In this document: piece after piece, positions 9,957-19,900 of the stretch
How the letters are laid out: every line of letters starts with the position of its first letter
How positions within the stretch are numbered: position 1 is the first letter of the stretch
Source of the DNA: DATJGR01 sp963787045
Lineage (GTDB): Bacteria > Pseudomonadota > Gammaproteobacteria > Pseudomonadales > Azotimanducaceae
Length of the DNA stretch: 64,000 bases
Assembly: GCA_963787045.1 (NCBI GenBank)
Contig: CAWBBR010000002.1
Span: 62,001-126,000 of the forward strand
Direction: 5' to 3'
The notes under the pieces: model-generated
The model's database searches: none
What the model saw: the letters and a program-made list of their open reading frames with translations, nothing else
What the model was told of the DNA's origin: nothing
Program-made: the position numbers and the translations under genes

Positions 9957-10757
9957 ATGCTGCTCGACAACAAGATCGCGATCGTCGTTGGCGGCGGACA
10001 AACGCCGGGCGAGACGATCGGCAATGGGCGCGCGACCGCGATCGAACTCGCACGCGAAGGCGCGAAGGTGTGGGTCGCCGATCGGCGCGTCGAGTCCGCG
10101 CACGAGACGGTGACGATGATCGAAGGCGAGGGCGGCGTCGCGCGCGCCGGGTTCGTCGACGTCGGCGACGAGCCGTCGATCGCGCGGATGATCGCGGACT
10201 GTCACGCCGCGTGGGGACGCATCGACATCCTGCACAACAACGTCGGCGTGAGCCTCGCCGGCGGCGACGCACCGGTCGAAGACATCACCGCCGATGCGTT
10301 CGACCGCGTCACGTCGATCAACCTGCGCGGCATGGTGCTCGCCTGCAAGCACGCGCTGCCGATCATGCGCGCGCAGGGCAGCGGCGTGATCGTCAACATC
10401 TCGTCGATGGCCGCGTGGGGCAGCTATCCGTACGTCGCGTACAAGACTTCCAAGGCCGGCGTGATCGCGCTCACCGAACAGCTCGCGTACGCGAACGCGC
10501 GTTACGGCATCCGCGCGAACGTGATCCTGCCGGGCTTGATGAACACGCCGATGGCGATCGAATCGCGCGTCGGTCTCGACGGCAAGTCGCGCGACCAGGT
10601 GATCGCCGAGCGCGACGCGCGCGTGCCGCTCGGCAGAAAGATGGGCACCGCGTGGGACATCGCGCATGCGGCGGTGTGGCTCGCCTCCGACAAGGCGGGC
10701 TTCATCACCGGTGTCGCGCTACCCGTGGATGGCGGCGCGAGCGTGCGGCGGGGCTGA
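9957..10757 (+). CDS. Short-chain dehydrogenase/reductase (SDR)
   Basis: 266-residue Rossmann oxidoreductase. The N-terminal nucleotide-binding loop is an unusual long version (VGGGQTPGETIGNGRATA instead of the compact TGxxxGIG). HNNVGVS fills the NNAG position, the catalytic serine is in IVNISSMAAW, and tyrosine/lysine are in AYKTSKAGV (YxxxK). The C-terminus ITGVALPVDGGASVRRG is typical of classical SDRs. NAD(P) dependence is expected and the substrate unknown; nearby acyl-CoA dehydrogenase and CMD genes fit a catabolic setting. The gene is convergent with the hydrolase on the opposite strand. Confidence 0.9.
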   Translation: MLLDNKIAIVVGGGQTPGETIGNGRATAIELAREGAKVWVADRRVESAHETVTMIEGEGGVARAGFVDVGDEPSIARMIADCHAAWGRIDILHNNVGVSLAGGDAPVEDITADAFDRVTSINLRGMVLACKHALPIMRAQGSGVIVNISSMAAWGSYPYVAYKTSKAGVIALTEQLAYANARYGIRANVILPGLMNTPMAIESRVGLDGKSRDQVIAERDARVPLGRKMGTAWDIAHAAVWLASDKAGFITGVALPVDGGASVRRG

Positions 10758-10775
10758 TGCCGCACGCTTAGTCCG

Positions 10776-11736
10776 TCACTTCAGCTTCGCCGCCCACTCC
10801 GTCAGCACCTTCACGAACAGGGTCGGGTCCTGCGATGCAGCATGTGGCCCATCATCGGCAGCGACACGTAGTCGATCTGTTGGCCGGCCGCGGTAACGAG
10901 GTCGCGCACGCGCGTGGCCTGAACGTCCGACATCGCGCCCCTTACTCCGCCCGTTTGCTCGTCGTTCATCCGGAAGTGGTGTGTCAGCAGCACCGGCACC
11001 TTGACGCTCGACAGCATCCGTTCGTGGTCGCAGCTTGCGGCGACGCGTGCCGGTCCAGAACGCGCGACCCCATTCGGGATCGTATTCCTTCAGATTCTGC
11101 GGCGGTTCGTCGGCGCCGCCGAACGGTCCGCCTTCGGAAGCAGGAAGGCGATCGCACGGTGGCAATTCGGTCGCAGCCGCAGCGCGCATGCCGCTTCCAG
11201 TTGTTCACGCTCCATTGATCGCCGAGGTATTTGTTGAAGAGCGCGAACACCGGACCGATGCTCTGTCGAATCGATGCACCGGTCGACGGATTCGCCTCGG
11301 ACGAGAAGAGCGGCGGGTCTTCGTACAGCGCGCCGCGCACCTGACCGGGCTTCGCGTACGCCGAGAGCCACGCCGACAGCACGCCGCCGGACGACAAGCC
11401 GCTGACGATCGTCGGCCGTTGGATCACGAGATCGATGAACCGGACCAGATCGTTGCCCATGTTGTCGAGCGTGTAACGGCCCGGCGTCCAGGTCGAGCGG
11501 CCCTGGCCGCGCAGATCGACCGCGAATGCATCGAAGTGTTCGGCGAGAAGGGGCAACGCCTTTTCGTAGCCCCACCACGATTCCGTTTGGCCCGGAATGA
11601 GCAGCAGTGCGGGCTTGTTGGGGCTGCCGGCGCGCACGTAGTTCATGCGCACCTCGCCGAGATCGACGAGGTGCTCTTCGAACGCGTGCGGAACGAACGT
11701 GCCCTCGCGGTCGCTCGCTTCGTACTGCTTCTTCAC
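10776..11736 (-). CDS. Alpha/beta hydrolase, frameshifted
   Basis: About 319 residues. Start is GTG at 11736 (GTGAAG), overlapping the stop of the acyl-CoA dehydrogenase gene (GTGA), so it is translationally coupled. The first 170 residues are clear: NYVRAGSPNKPALLLIPGQTESW (oxyanion-hole region), FAVDLRGQGRSTWTPGRY and the nucleophile elbow IVSGLSSGG (G-x-S-x-G as GLSSG). Downstream of about 11190 the sequence switches frame at least twice: NLKEYDPEWGRAFWTGT, then VKVPVLLTHHFRMNDEQTGG ending with MMGHMLHRR (candidate catalytic His), then TLFVKVLTEWAAKLK at the C-terminus. These look like indel errors. Substrate may be a thioester or ester linked to the upstream acyl-CoA dehydrogenase; this is inference. 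Confidence 0.75.
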
Positions 11737-13047
11737 GACAGCTTCGCTGGTCCGTACAACTGCGTGAACTCGTTCTTGCGCGGTCCGGCATAGCCGAACA
11801 GGTACGCGCCGACTTTGCGCATCTGGATCTCTTCCGATCCTTCGGTGATGCGATAGCGACGGTGGTGGCGGTAGATGTGCTCGAACGCCTTGTGGCGCGA
11901 GTAGCCCATGCCGCCGTGCGTCTGCATCGCCTGGTCGGCTGCGTCGCAGCACAGCCGGTTGCCGATGTAGTTGCACATCGACACGCGGTCGGAAATCGTC
12001 CGTTCCACCTCCTTGTGCGGCATCGAGTCGATCTGCGATCGCGGTTTCCCAGATCAGCAGCCGCAGCATCTGCGCCTGCGTGTGCAGTTCGATCAGCGGC
12101 CATTGAATGGCCTGGTTGTTCGACAGCGGCTTACCGAACGGTTTGCGCTGCCGCGAGTACGCGACGCTTTCGTTGATGCAGTACACCGCGGCACCGAGCG
12201 ACGAAGCGGCCTGACGGATGCGGTTCTGGTGCACGAAGCTCTGGCCGATGGCGAGGCCGCCGCCGATTTCGCCCCAGTAGCTGTCTTCCGGAATCCACAC
12301 GTTGGTGATCGACACGCGCGGGTGATCGGTCGGCATGTTGAAGGTCCAGAGATACTCTTCGATCTTCACGCCGGGCGAGTCCGCCGGAACGATGAAGCAG
12401 GTGATGCCGCGCGCGTCGCCGTCGTTACCGCTCGTGCGCGCGAACGTCATGATGTAGTTGGCGTGGTGCATGCCGGTGGTCCACATCTTCTCGCCGTTGA
12501 TCAGCCAGCCCGGCTTGCCGTCTTTGGTTTGCGGCACGGCGCGCGTTTCCATGAACGTGGCGTCGGATCCGTGATTCGGTTCGGTGAGACCGAAGCCGGT
12601 GCGCAAACGGCCTTTGAGCAGGTCGTCGCTGTAGCGCTTGAACTGATCCGGCGTGGCGAACTCCTCGAACATCACGATGAACGGGTTGTTGCCGACGATC
12701 GAGTGTTCGGTCTGCAGGTCGTTGAAGAGCCCGAGGCCCTTTGCGGCCAGGTGCTCGCGGATCACCGCCATCCACAGGTTCGAGCCGCCTTTGCCGCCGT
12801 GTTTCTTCGGCCACGCAAAACGCAGATGGCCGGCTTTGTCGGCGACCGCGCGCGCTTCGGCGAGCAGCGCTTCCCACTCCTTGCGCGGCAGGCCGTTGTT
12901 GTCCCAGTCGGTGCGCGCGTGTTCGCGGCGGTGATCGAAGAACCGGATGTTATCGTCGCGGTTCTGGATCGGCATGATCTCCTTCTCGATGAACTGGTCG
13001 AGTTCGTCGAGGTAGTCCTGCAGTTCTTTCGGAATCTTGAAGTCCAT
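11733..13047 (-). CDS. Acyl-CoA dehydrogenase, frameshifted
   Basis: FAD-dependent alpha,beta-desaturation of an acyl-CoA; about 437 residues including the join. Start is ATG at 13047 behind a GGGAGAG ribosome site. Motifs: HGGKGGSNLWMAVIREHLAA, TGFGLTEPNHGSDATFMET (flavin-binding region), INGEKMWTTGMHHANYIMTFART, RIRQAASSLGAA and RQRKPFGKPLSNNQAIQWPL. At about 12030 the frame changes by one base and continues as PHKEVERTISDRVSMCNYIG, AMQTHGGMGYSRHKAFEHIYR and YRITEGSEEIQMRKVGAYLFGY. The catalytic glutamate position could not be assigned safely. A single reading frame of about 760 codons that seems to fuse this gene to the hydrolase is an artefact of the frameshift. Confidence 0.87.
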
Positions 13048-13251
13048 CGTGTCTCTCCCTTTTTGATTGAGCTGAGTCGCGTTGATCGGGTCGTGTATTG
13101 CACGCCCTCCCAGCGCACTCCGTATATCGCGGTTCGGACTGTATCGGGTTCGGTCGTGCGTAGGCCAGTCCGTCCGTAGCGGCGTCGCCGCTACGTCCTT
13201 GCGCGCGAACGTCCGATACCGATACGGTCGAACAAACTGCAGGGAATCCGG

Positions 13252-13773
13252 GTGGTGACCCACATCGTCGTCATGGGCGTGTCCGGCGCCGGCAAAACCA
13301 CGCTGGCGCTCGCGCTAGCGGCGCGGCTGCGGTGGCCATTCCAGGAAGGCGACGCACTGCATCCGGAAGCGAACGTCGCAAAGATGCGGGCGGGAATTGC
13401 ACTGGATGATGCCGATCGTGCGCCGTGGCTCGCGGCCATCCGTGCGTGGATCGACGCGAATCGCGTGGCGGGTATTTCCAGTATCGTCAGCTGCTCCGCG
13501 CTCAAGCGCGGCTACCGAACGCTCCTCGCGGGCGATGCGTCGGATGTTCGCTTCGTTTTTCTCGCGGGCGATCGTGCGCTATTGGCGGACCGACTGGCCA
13601 ATCGCGTCGACCACTACATGCCGACGTCGCTGCTCGACAGCCAGCTTGCGGCGCTCGATCCGCCGTCGGCGGACGAAGCGTTGATCATCGACGCCGCGTT
13701 GCCGACGGACGCTCAGGTTGCTCGCGTGCTTGCGGCACTGCGCCTGAGCGCGACCGGTGGAGCACGCGAGTGA
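13252..13773 (+). CDS. gntK: Gluconokinase
   Basis: 173-residue P-loop kinase of the GntK family, phosphorylating D-gluconate to 6-phosphogluconate. The Walker A motif GVSGAGKT is at residues 9-16, followed by FQEGDALHPEANVAKMRAGI, a family block that normally precedes the D-x-DR-xPWL motif seen here as LDDADRAPWLAAI. CSALKRGYRTLL and the C-terminal LLDSQLAALDPP are also typical. GTG start at 13252. It is divergent from the acyl-CoA dehydrogenase gene. No Entner-Doudoroff genes or GntR regulator are adjacent. Confidence 0.92.
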   Translation: MVTHIVVMGVSGAGKTTLALALAARLRWPFQEGDALHPEANVAKMRAGIALDDADRAPWLAAIRAWIDANRVAGISSIVSCSALKRGYRTLLAGDASDVRFVFLAGDRALLADRLANRVDHYMPTSLLDSQLAALDPPSADEALIIDAALPTDAQVARVLAALRLSATGGARE

Positions 13774-13777
13774 TCCT

Positions 13778-14503
13778 TCAGCCGTACGTCGGACGCTGCG
13801 GCCAACCGGCCGGCGAATCCTCGAAATCTTCCTGGCGCCCGAACGGGGTGAGGTCGAGCATGCTCACCGCACTCACGACGCCCTCGGTACCGCGCGCAAA
13901 CGTCGAATAGGTGTGGAAGATCGCGTCGTCGACGCGGAAGAACACGCTGATGCCGTGATTCTCGCCGCTCGCAAACCGCGCCTGTCCGCGGCGTTCGAGT
14001 TCGGCCTTGTCGTGGTAGTTGTGCTCCACCGGCGTGATCGACTCGTCCTGGGTCGCGTGAAAGTCGTAGTTGAAGTCGGTGCGATGCGACGAGAGCAGGG
14101 TGCGCGACCAGTTTTTCGACGCGCGGTAGCGCTGCAACTTCTCGAGCGGCGCACGGGCGATGATCGCGAACGACGTGTCGCGCGCGGCCAGCAACGACAG
14201 ATCGGCCAGCGCATCGACGAAGCCGGTGCAGCCCGGGCAACCTTTCTCCCAGCTCGGGTCGAACATGAAGTGATAGACGACGAGCTGACGGCGTCCTTCG
14301 AACAGATCGAGCAGCGTCTTCTCGCCGTCCGGTGCATCGAACAGGTAAGTCTTGTCGACGCTGACCATCGGCAGGCGGCGGCGTTGCGCGTTTACGGCGT
14401 CGCGCGCCTTCGTCAGTTCCTTTTCGCGTTCGAGCAGCGCCTTGCGGGCCGTGAGCCATTCGCCACGAGCGGCGATCGGCGGGTGAGCGGTGGTGTCGGT
14501 CAT
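13778..14503 (-). CDS. DUF899 thioredoxin-fold protein
   Basis: 241 residues from ATG 14503, chosen because GGAG lies six bases upstream; an ATG four codons earlier lacks a ribosome site. The motifs GEWLTARKALLEREKELT, VDKTYLFDAPDGEKTLLDLF, YHFMFDPSWEKGCPGCTGFVD (CPGC redox-like pair at about residue 90) and NYDFHATQDE identify the DUF899 family, a cytoplasmic thioredoxin-like group of unknown activity. VSVFFRVDDAIFHTYSTFARG-like sequence ends the domain. Its neighbour Gfa lies upstream on the same strand, so a detoxification role is possible but only inferred. Confidence 0.87.
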   Translation of the reverse strand: MTDTTAHPPIAARGEWLTARKALLEREKELTKARDAVNAQRRRLPMVSVDKTYLFDAPDGEKTLLDLFEGRRQLVVYHFMFDPSWEKGCPGCTGFVDALADLSLLAARDTSFAIIARAPLEKLQRYRASKNWSRTLLSSHRTDFNYDFHATQDESITPVEHNYHDKAELERRGQARFASGENHGISVFFRVDDAIFHTYSTFARGTEGVVSAVSMLDLTPFGRQEDFEDSPAGWPQRPTYG

Positions 14504-14526
14504 CGGAAGCTCCACGAGTGGGGTCG

Positions 14527-15172
14527 TTACCCATTAGACGTTCGGACCGCGGTCGGTTCGACAACGGTTCGAACGCGGCCGGCATCTGGCGCTAGTTGGT
14601 CTTCAGCGTGCCCTTCGCCTTTCGCGGTGTGCGTCGCGATGAGGTCCATCAGCGGCGGGCTGAGGCTGTCGTAGGGTTCGAGTTTCAGTTCGCGCAGCCG
14701 CGCGCGCACGGCGTCCATTTCGTCCGGCCGCGCGCCACCGGTTTCGATCACCGACGAAACGAACGCGGCGAACTCCGGCGCGGCCCAGCCTTTGTCTTTC
14801 GACAGCTCGACGTGCACGAAGTCGAGACCGTAGAACGGATGAGCCTTGTTCTCGATGCGTCCATACATGTGCGTGCCGCAACCCGTGCACGCATAGCGCT
14901 GGATCGGCGCGGCGCTGTCGACCACCTTCAGCTTCTGCGCGTTCGCGGTGACGTTCAGTTTGTCGCGCGGTACCACCGCCACCACCGAGAACATCGCGCC
15001 TTCGGGTTTCCAGCATTTGCTGCAGCCGCACGCGTGGTTGAACGCCACGTTCGCGCCGAGCGTCACCGTCACCGGTGCGCTTGCGCACTGTGCACGAGAG
15101 CGTGCCGCCGTTGAAATCCTTGGAGCCGGCTTTCACGCCGTTGTCGACCGACGGATGAATCCTGATTGCCAT
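14527..15172 (-). CDS. gfa: S-(hydroxymethyl)glutathione synthase (formaldehyde-activating), frameshifted
   Basis: Zinc protein that speeds condensation of formaldehyde with glutathione. Start ATG at 15172: MAIRIHPSVDNGVKAG and FNGGTLSC match Gfa. One extra base near 15085 interrupts the first zinc motif; the other frame restores CASAPVTVTLGANVAFNH, then CGCSKCWKPEGAMFSVVAVV, CTGCGTHMYGRIENKAHPFYG and DFVHVELSKDKGWAAPEFAAF. The natural end is uncertain: the frame runs on to 14527, but one more base shift near 14630 would give the plausible ending KGTLKTN with a stop at 14592-14594. Cysteine motifs C-x-C, C-x-C-x2-C and C-x2-C are all present. Possible partner of a glutathione-dependent formaldehyde dehydrogenase encoded elsewhere. 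Confidence 0.87.
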
Positions 15173-15271
15173 AGCGTGTCCCTCCTCGTTTGAAGTGAAC
15201 CGGTGTACGCCGGCTCAGCGACGAACGCTACACCAATTGGGGCGCGACCGAAGACCGCTATGATGTGCGGC

Positions 15272-17096
15272 ATGACGACACCTGCCGTACCCGTAGACGC
15301 CCGAACGATTCGCCGTCGACACGGCCGTCACGCCGGCGCCGGTTGGCGGCACTGGCTGCCGGGTTTGCGCACCTTCCGCGCGTATCCGCTTGCGTGGCTG
15401 CGCTACGACCTCGTCGCCGGACTCGTGCTGACCAGCATGCTGGTGCCGGCCGGTATCGCTTATGCGGCGGCGTCCGGTGTTCCCGGCGTCTACGGACTCT
15501 ACGCGTCGATCGTGCCGCTGCTGGTGTATGCGTTGTTCGGGCCGAATCGCGTGCTGGTGATGGGGCCGGATTCGGCGCTCGCCGCAATGATTCTCGCGGT
15601 GATCCTGGCGCAGTCCGGCGGCGATCCGCAGCACGCGGTCGCGTTGGGCGGAGCGATGGCGATCGTGTCCGGGGTGGTGTGCATGGGCGCCGGCTTCGCC
15701 CGTTTCGGCTTCGTCACCGAGCTGCTGTCGAAGCCGATCCGCTACGGCTTCATGAACGGCATCGCGCTGACGCTTACGCTGAGTCAGCTGCCTCGATGCT
15801 CGGCATCCCGTGGAGTCGTCCGGTCTGTTTCACGCCACGTAGACGACGCTCGAAGGCCTGTTCGCCGGCGGCACCAACGTCGCCAGCGTTGCGATCGGCG
15901 CGGCGTGTTTTGCGTTGATCATCGCGCTGAAACGGTATCCGCATATTCCCGCGGCACTGATTGCGATCGGCGGCGCCACGATCGTGGTCGGGATTTTCGA
16001 TCTCGGCGCCACTGCAGGCGTCGCGGTGCTCGGTCCGATGCCGAGCGGCTTGCCGTGCCGAAGCTGCCGTTGATCGGCGCCGAGGACGTGGTGCCGGTCG
16101 TACTGGGCGGCCTGGCGGTGGCGCTCGTCGCGTTTGCCGATACCAGCGTGCTTTCCCGCACCTATGCCGCGCGTCTCGGTTTGCGCGTCGATCCGAACCA
16201 GGAGATGGTTGCGTCTCGGCGCCGTGAACTTCGCCACCGGCCTGTTCCAGGGATTTCCGGTGAGCAGCAGCGCGTCGCGCACGCCGGTGGCATGGGCGGC
16301 CGGTTCGAAGTCGCAGCTCACCGGGGTCGTTGGCGCGATCAGTATCGCGTTGTTGCTGCTGTTCGCGCCGACGTTGCTGAAACACCTGCCGATGGCGGCG
16401 CTCGCTGCCGTGGTGGTTGCGGCCGCTCTCGGGATGTTCGAAATCGCCGATCTGCGGCGCATCTATCGGATACAGCGCTGGGAATTCTGGCTGTCGATGG
16501 TGTGCTTCTTCGGCGTCGTCGCGTTCGGCGCCATCGAAGGCATCGGCCTCGCCATCGGCATCGCGGTGCTCGAGTTCCTGTGGGACGGCTGGCGGCCGCA
16601 TTCGGCGGTGCTCGGGCGCGTCGACCACGTGAAGGGTTACCACGACGTGACGCGTTATCCGAACGCGCGGCGCGTGCCGGGACTGGTGCTGTTCCGCTGG
16701 GATGCACCGCTGTTCTTCGCGAACGCCGAGTTGTTTCGCGATCGCGTGCTCGATGCCGTGGCGCGCGCGCCCGACCCTGTGCGCCGCCTGGTCATCTCGG
16801 CGGAGCCGGTGACCAGCGTCGACATCACGGCGGCCGACGTCGTTGGCGAACTCGCCGAAACGCTGCGCGCGGCGCACATCGAACTGACGTTCGCCGAAAT
16901 GAAAGATCCGGTGAAGGACGAACTCAAACGCTTCGGCCTGTTCGAGCAGATCGGTGCCGAGCACTTCTTCGCGACCGTCGGACAAGCGGTAAAGGCGTAC
17001 GTGGCGACGTTCCGGGTGGAGTGGTCCGACTGGGAGGACGGCGAGAAGCGCGAATCGCCGAGCGCGGGCTTCTCCGATGCGGCACCGCTCGCTTAG
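15272..17096 (+). CDS. SulP family anion permease with STAS domain, frameshifted
   Basis: About 607 residues. The N-terminal transport domain shows WLRYDLVAGLVLTSMLVPAGIAYA, ASGVPGVYGLYASIVPLLVYALFG and NRVLVMGPDSALAAMI, the SulP signature. The sequence changes frame near 15800, 16060 and 16210; pieces read in order are YPHIPAALIAIGGATIVVG, PLIGAEDVVPVVLGGLAVAL, RTYAARLGLRVDPNQEM and GAVNFATGLFQGFPVSSSASRT. The C-terminal STAS domain (about 16640-17050) holds PGLVLFRWDAPLFFANAELF and VTSVDITAADVVGELAETL. These proteins move sulfate, bicarbonate or dicarboxylates; substrate is not determinable. The start could be ATG 15260, 15263 or 15272. Confidence 0.85.
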
Positions 17097-17128
17097 AGTG
17101 ACGGTTCGGCGGTGACGGAGGGGCAGCG

Positions 17129-18355
17129 ATGGCAGAGGTAACGATCCACGGCGAGTGCGATGCACGCTTTGCGAAAGTGCGCGACGGCTTCGCGTCCAAT
17201 TTCGCGGCTGGGAAGGAAATCGGCGCATCGGTGTGCGTGACGGTGGACGGCAAGCCGGTGCTCGACCTGTGGGCGGGGCACGCGGACAAGGCGCGCACTA
17301 AGCCGTGGCACAAGAACACGCTCGTCAACGTGTACTCCACTACGAAAGGTCTTGGCGCCGCGTGCGCCGCGTTGCTGGTAGAGCGCGGCCAGCTCGATCT
17401 CGATGCGCCCGTCGCGAAGTATTGGCCCGAGTTCGCGCAAGCGGGTAAAGAGAAATTGCCGGTGCGCTATTGCCTGACGCACCAGGCCGGCTTGCCCGCG
17501 ATCAAGAAGCCGCTCGCCGCCGAAGACATGTACGACTACTCGAAGATGTGTGCGGAGCTCGCCGCACAAGAGCCGTGGTGGACGCCCGGCACCGCGCACG
17601 GCTATCACGCCATCACCTATGGTTGGCTCGTTGGCGAACTGGTGCGCCGCGCCAGCGGCCGCAGCGTCGGCAGGTTCTTCCGCGAGGAGATCGTGCATCC
17701 GCTCGCCCTCGATGCGTTCATCGGCAGCGGTCCGGAGCTCGACGCACGCATCGCCGACCTGAATCCGTCGCCGCCGCCCGCACCCGGCACGCGCGATCTG
17801 CTGGCCGAGATGATGGCCGACAAGGAGTCGTTGCAAGGCAAGACGTTCGGCAATCCGCCCGCGCTCGGCCCCGGCGTGGTGAACAGCCGCGCGTGGCGCA
17901 ACGCGGAGATCTGCAGCGCCAACGGCCACACTAATGCGCGTTCGCTCGCAACGTTCTATGCGGCGCTCGGCGCCTGGACGCGCGGCCAGCCGTTTCGCGG
18001 CGTGCAGTTGATCTCGAAAGCGGGCATGGAGCGCACGCGCACCGAGCAGGCGGCGGGCATGGACAAGGTGCTGCAGCTGTCGAACCGCATCGCGCTCGGT
18101 TTCATGCTGCCGAGCCCGATGCGGCGCTTCTCCGACAACACCAAAGCGTTCGGTCACGGCGGTGCCGGCGGTTCGCTGGGCTTCTGCGATCCGGAGAACG
18201 GCATCTCGTTCGGCTATGCGATGAACCAGATGCAGGCGGGCGGTCCCGGCGGCGATCCGCGCTGGTGGCCGATGATTCAGGCGACGTACGACGCCATCGG
18301 TGTGAAGTACACGCCACCGACCGCGAACGGCGTGGGCACCACCGTCGGCGGTTGA
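17129..18355 (+). CDS. Serine hydrolase, class C beta-lactamase/esterase family
   Basis: 408 residues, no signal peptide, so probably a cytoplasmic esterase rather than a resistance enzyme. The nucleophile motif S-x-x-K is STTKG within NVYSTTKGLGAACAALL (about residue 72). The tyrosine motif is likely Y in GTAHGYHAITYGWLVGELVRR, and the third motif is HGG in AFGHGGAGGSLGF. LTHQAGLPAI and HPLALDAFIG are typical of the EstB-like branch. ATG at 17129. Substrate unknown. It converges on kdsA. Confidence 0.9.
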   Translation: MAEVTIHGECDARFAKVRDGFASNFAAGKEIGASVCVTVDGKPVLDLWAGHADKARTKPWHKNTLVNVYSTTKGLGAACAALLVERGQLDLDAPVAKYWPEFAQAGKEKLPVRYCLTHQAGLPAIKKPLAAEDMYDYSKMCAELAAQEPWWTPGTAHGYHAITYGWLVGELVRRASGRSVGRFFREEIVHPLALDAFIGSGPELDARIADLNPSPPPAPGTRDLLAEMMADKESLQGKTFGNPPALGPGVVNSRAWRNAEICSANGHTNARSLATFYAALGAWTRGQPFRGVQLISKAGMERTRTEQAAGMDKVLQLSNRIALGFMLPSPMRRFSDNTKAFGHGGAGGSLGFCDPENGISFGYAMNQMQAGGPGGDPRWWPMIQATYDAIGVKYTPPTANGVGTTVGG

Positions 18356-18386
18356 GCGCGCGCGACTCGATGGGATCGTTGGCGAG

Positions 18387-19265
18387 CTAGTCGATCTCGA
18401 CGCGCGGAAACGACTTCACCAGATCGTCCACCGCTTTCACCTGCGTGAGAAACGCCTCGAGTTTCGCGAGCGGCAATGCGCTCGGCCCGTCGCACTTCGC
18501 ATTGTCGGGATCGGGATGCGCTTCGAGGAACAGCCCGGCGATGCCCACCGCTGTGCCGGCGCGCGCGAGGTCGAGCACCTGGGTGCGCCGTCCTCCCGAC
18601 GCGGCGGCAACGGTCTGGCTGTTGCCGTCCATCATCACAACCGAACTGCGCTGCTGCAGTGCGTGCGTTACGTCGAAGATGATCGGCGCGTTGTTCGACA
18701 CCTGCTTCATCACGCCGAAGCCGAGCATGTCGACGATGAGGTTGTCGTAGCCGAAATTGGTGCCGCGGTCGCACAACATGACGCGGTCGTTGCCGACCTC
18801 GCGGAACTTCTCCACCACGTTCGCCATCTGCGGTGGGCTCAGGAACTGCGGTTTCTTGATGTTGATCGGCTTGCCGGTTCTGCCTAGCGCCTCGACCAGG
18901 TCGGTCTGGCGTGCAAGGAACGCCGGCAACTGCAGGATGTCGGCGACTTCGGCGACCTGCGCGGCTTGCCACGGTTCGTGCACGTCGGTGAGCACCGGCA
19001 CGCCGAACTCCTTCTTGATGATGGCGAGCATTTCGAGCCCTTGGTCGATGCCCGGACCGCGAAACGAATGGATCGACGAGCGGTTGGCCTTGTCGAACGA
19101 CGCCTTGAACACGTAGGGGATGCCGAGCTTGCGCGTCACGCGCAGGTACTCGGCGCACGCCTCTCGGGCGAGGTCGAGCGATTCGAGTACGTTGATGCCG
19201 CCGATGAGGACCATCGGGCGGTCGTTGGCGATGTCGATCTGAGCGCTGATTTTCATGCGCGCCAT
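18387..19265 (-). CDS. kdsA: 3-deoxy-8-phosphooctulonate synthase (KDO-8-P synthase)
   Basis: Condenses phosphoenolpyruvate with arabinose 5-phosphate to form KDO-8-phosphate, an inner-core LPS precursor. 292 residues, normal length. Landmarks: LIGGINVLESLDLAREA, VFKASFDKANRSSIHSFRGPG, TDVHEPWQAAQVAEVADILQLPAFLARQTDL, NIKKPQFLSPPQM, CDRGTNFGYDNLIVDM and LFLEAHPDPDNAKCDGPSALP. At the position that is Cys in metal-dependent enzymes there is Asn (Asn25 in GGINVLES), placing it in the metal-independent class like the E. coli enzyme. The gene is alone here, not beside kdsD/kdsB or eno. Confidence 0.95.
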   Translation of the reverse strand: MARMKISAQIDIANDRPMVLIGGINVLESLDLAREACAEYLRVTRKLGIPYVFKASFDKANRSSIHSFRGPGIDQGLEMLAIIKKEFGVPVLTDVHEPWQAAQVAEVADILQLPAFLARQTDLVEALGRTGKPINIKKPQFLSPPQMANVVEKFREVGNDRVMLCDRGTNFGYDNLIVDMLGFGVMKQVSNNAPIIFDVTHALQQRSSVVMMDGNSQTVAAASGGRRTQVLDLARAGTAVGIAGLFLEAHPDPDNAKCDGPSALPLAKLEAFLTQVKAVDDLVKSFPRVEID

Positions 19266-19333
19266 GCTACCAGAGACTGCTATGGCGTCGTGGCGAGGCG
19301 TGAATTAACGTCGGGTCGCGGCCGGAGAACACC

Positions 19334-19831
19334 ATGACACTGCAGGACCTGGGATCGATTGGCGAAATGATCGGCGCGATCGGCGTCGTAGTGACGTTGC
19401 TGTATCTGACGAAGCAGATCCGGCTCAACACGATCGCGATGGAGGAAGCGCGCAAGCTCGCGCTCGCGCAGATGTACCAGATGCGCTCCGATGCGCTGCA
19501 GTCGATGATGGTCAACGCCGCCGATTCGGATCGCATCGGTCCGGTGATCATCAAACTGACCGAGCTCGGTTATCCCGAGGATCCGGAGGCGCTCGAGCAA
19601 CTAGCGGCCGACGACCGGGGCTACTTCCGCCTGTGGCAGATCGCGCAGCAGACGCACTGGGACAACATGCATTTCCAGTATCAGCACGGCTACCTGGACG
19701 AAGAGTCGTACGCGAATTCATTCAAGGTGCGCGTGAAGCGCCTTGCGCCGACGTGGCGGGCGCTGGGGCTCACCGCGGTGCGGCGCAGCTTCCAGGAAGA
19801 GATCGAACGGCTGGAGCGCGAACCCAAGTAG
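19334..19831 (+). CDS. Hypothetical protein with one N-terminal membrane helix
   Basis: 165 residues. A single hydrophobic helix (about residues 11-27, MIGAIGVVVTLLYLTKQIR) is followed by a soluble, helical, charged domain. The opening pattern LGSIGEMIGAIGVVVTLLYL-x-KQIRLN occurs in a widespread, uncharacterised group of short proteobacterial proteins. No catalytic motif is visible. GGAGAAC precedes the ATG at 19334. It is 69 bp upstream of the MFS transporter and could be co-transcribed. Confidence 0.7.
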   Translation: MTLQDLGSIGEMIGAIGVVVTLLYLTKQIRLNTIAMEEARKLALAQMYQMRSDALQSMMVNAADSDRIGPVIIKLTELGYPEDPEALEQLAADDRGYFRLWQIAQQTHWDNMHFQYQHGYLDEESYANSFKVRVKRLAPTWRALGLTAVRRSFQEEIERLEREPK

Positions 19832-19900
19832 GTTTCGGCGAACGCGCGTGGCACGATAGCCGCGGGAGTCGATCGAACCGCGAACGGGGAGTTCACGCGA

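Noticed and set aside
10984..13263. Single 759-codon frame fusing acyl-CoA dehydrogenase to a hydrolase
   Set aside because: The dehydrogenase C-terminus and stop are found in another frame (stop at 11733-11735), and the hydrolase has its own GTG. The fusion is produced by the frameshift near 12030.
17129..18355. Beta-lactamase resistance gene
   Set aside because: The SxxK family is shared with esterases; there is no signal peptide and the motif set fits EstB-type esterases. The same applies to the protein at 29390.
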